Assembly (NCBI GenBank): GCA_020629815.1
Contig: JAHDCN010000186.1
Location: forward strand, 1-5,871
DNA length: 5,871 nt
DNA from: Verrucomicrobiota bacterium
Lineage (GTDB): Bacteria > Verrucomicrobiota > Verrucomicrobiia > Verrucomicrobiales > DEV007
Direction: 5' to 3'
Made by a program: the position numbers and the translations under genes. Shown in pieces: positions 5,611-5,871 of this stretch (position 1 is its first letter; the number at the start of each line of letters is the position of its first letter). Under the pieces are notes generated by a model. It searched no databases and was not told the DNA's origin. It was given only the letters and a program-made list of their open reading frames with translations.

Positions 5611-5871
5611 CTACACCAACACATCCTTCACCACTTTCGCCGGTTCGACTCCGGTCAATTTGTAGTCGAGTCCTTGAAACCGGTAGGTGAAAGCTTCGTG
5701 ATTCATGCCAAGGAGATGCAAGGCAGTGGCATGTAAATCACGCACATGAACCGGATTTTCGGCGACGTTGTAGCTGAAATCGTCAGTCGCTCCGTAGGTG
5801 AATCCGCTCTTCACTCCACCGCCAGCCATCCAGATGGTGAAGCAACGCGGATGGTGATCGCGCCCGGCTTC
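5611..5871 (-). CDS. DUF1501 (sulfatase-like) protein, C-terminal 86 residues
   Basis: The frame is open to the right window edge and its start lies outside. The visible end begins [14 protein letters not shown] and continues with [34 protein letters not shown] and TYRFQG, then a C terminus ending KDVLV. These are the conserved closing motifs of DUF1501 proteins, members of the alkaline phosphatase/sulfatase superfamily. They are usually exported by the Tat pathway and often paired with a DUF1549/DUF1553 cytochrome-like partner in Planctomycetota and Verrucomicrobiota. The His pair in GRDHHP resembles the late metal-binding His of the superfamily. The molecular function of the family is not established. 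The partner gene, if present, should lie to the right of the window. The stop TAG is at 5611-5613, 5 bp from the epimerase stop, with no visible terminator between them. Confidence 0.9.
   Translation of the reverse strand, partial: EAGRDHHPRCFTIWMAGGGVKSGFTYGATDDFSYNVAENPVHVRDLHATALHLLGMNHEAFTYRFQGLDYKLTGVEPAKVVKDVLV

Overview
The window carries six complete protein genes, the 3' end of a tRNA gene and the C-terminal end of a seventh protein gene. Base composition is roughly balanced by eye. The gene content points to Verrucomicrobiota, possibly the Opitutae. The clues are a DUF1501-type sulfatase-like protein (a family especially common in Planctomycetota and Verrucomicrobiota), a free-standing MlaD/MCE protein with a long helical tail, a type III pantothenate kinase, and weak or absent Shine-Dalgarno (SD) sequences at most starts. 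This assignment is inferred from family content and not from a marker gene.

Layout. Positions 1-50 are the 3' two-thirds of tRNA-Val(GAC) with an encoded CCA. Thirteen bases later a + strand gene (64-1143) begins; it encodes a poorly characterised protein that looks like a GT-B-fold glycosyltransferase. It ends one base from the stop of a four-gene cluster on the - strand. In transcription order that cluster is an MlaD/MCE-domain protein (4555-3377), a small membrane-anchored protein of unknown function (3359-2838), type III pantothenate kinase CoaX (2832-2077) and a ROK-family sugar kinase (2080-1145). Gaps within the cluster are 17 bp, 5 bp and a 4-bp ATGA overlap, so it is very probably one operon. 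A 123-bp divergent intergenic region (4556-4678) separates it from a + strand NAD(P)-dependent epimerase/dehydratase gene (4679-5605). That gene converges, with 5 bp between stops, on the DUF1501 gene, which runs in from the right edge on the - strand.

How the genes may work together. The operon joins envelope lipid trafficking (MlaD), a membrane-anchored extracytoplasmic protein that may accompany it, the first step of CoA synthesis (CoaX) and phosphorylation of a sugar (ROK). CoaX and ROK are both ASKHA-fold kinases, and their genes overlap. No MlaE permease or MlaF ATPase gene lies next to mlaD here, so MlaD partners would have to be encoded elsewhere. The epimerase and the glycosyltransferase-like protein suggest surface sugar metabolism, but nothing in the sequence links them directly.

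No clearly new system, mobile element, CRISPR array or phage gene is visible. The points most worth a second look are a ROK kinase that has lost its whole zinc-binding motif, a CoaX with an altered phosphate-binding motif, a perfect 10-bp hairpin inside the unknown gene, a near-leaderless gene directly behind a tRNA, and a small hairpin that could set the SD-to-start distance of the epimerase gene.
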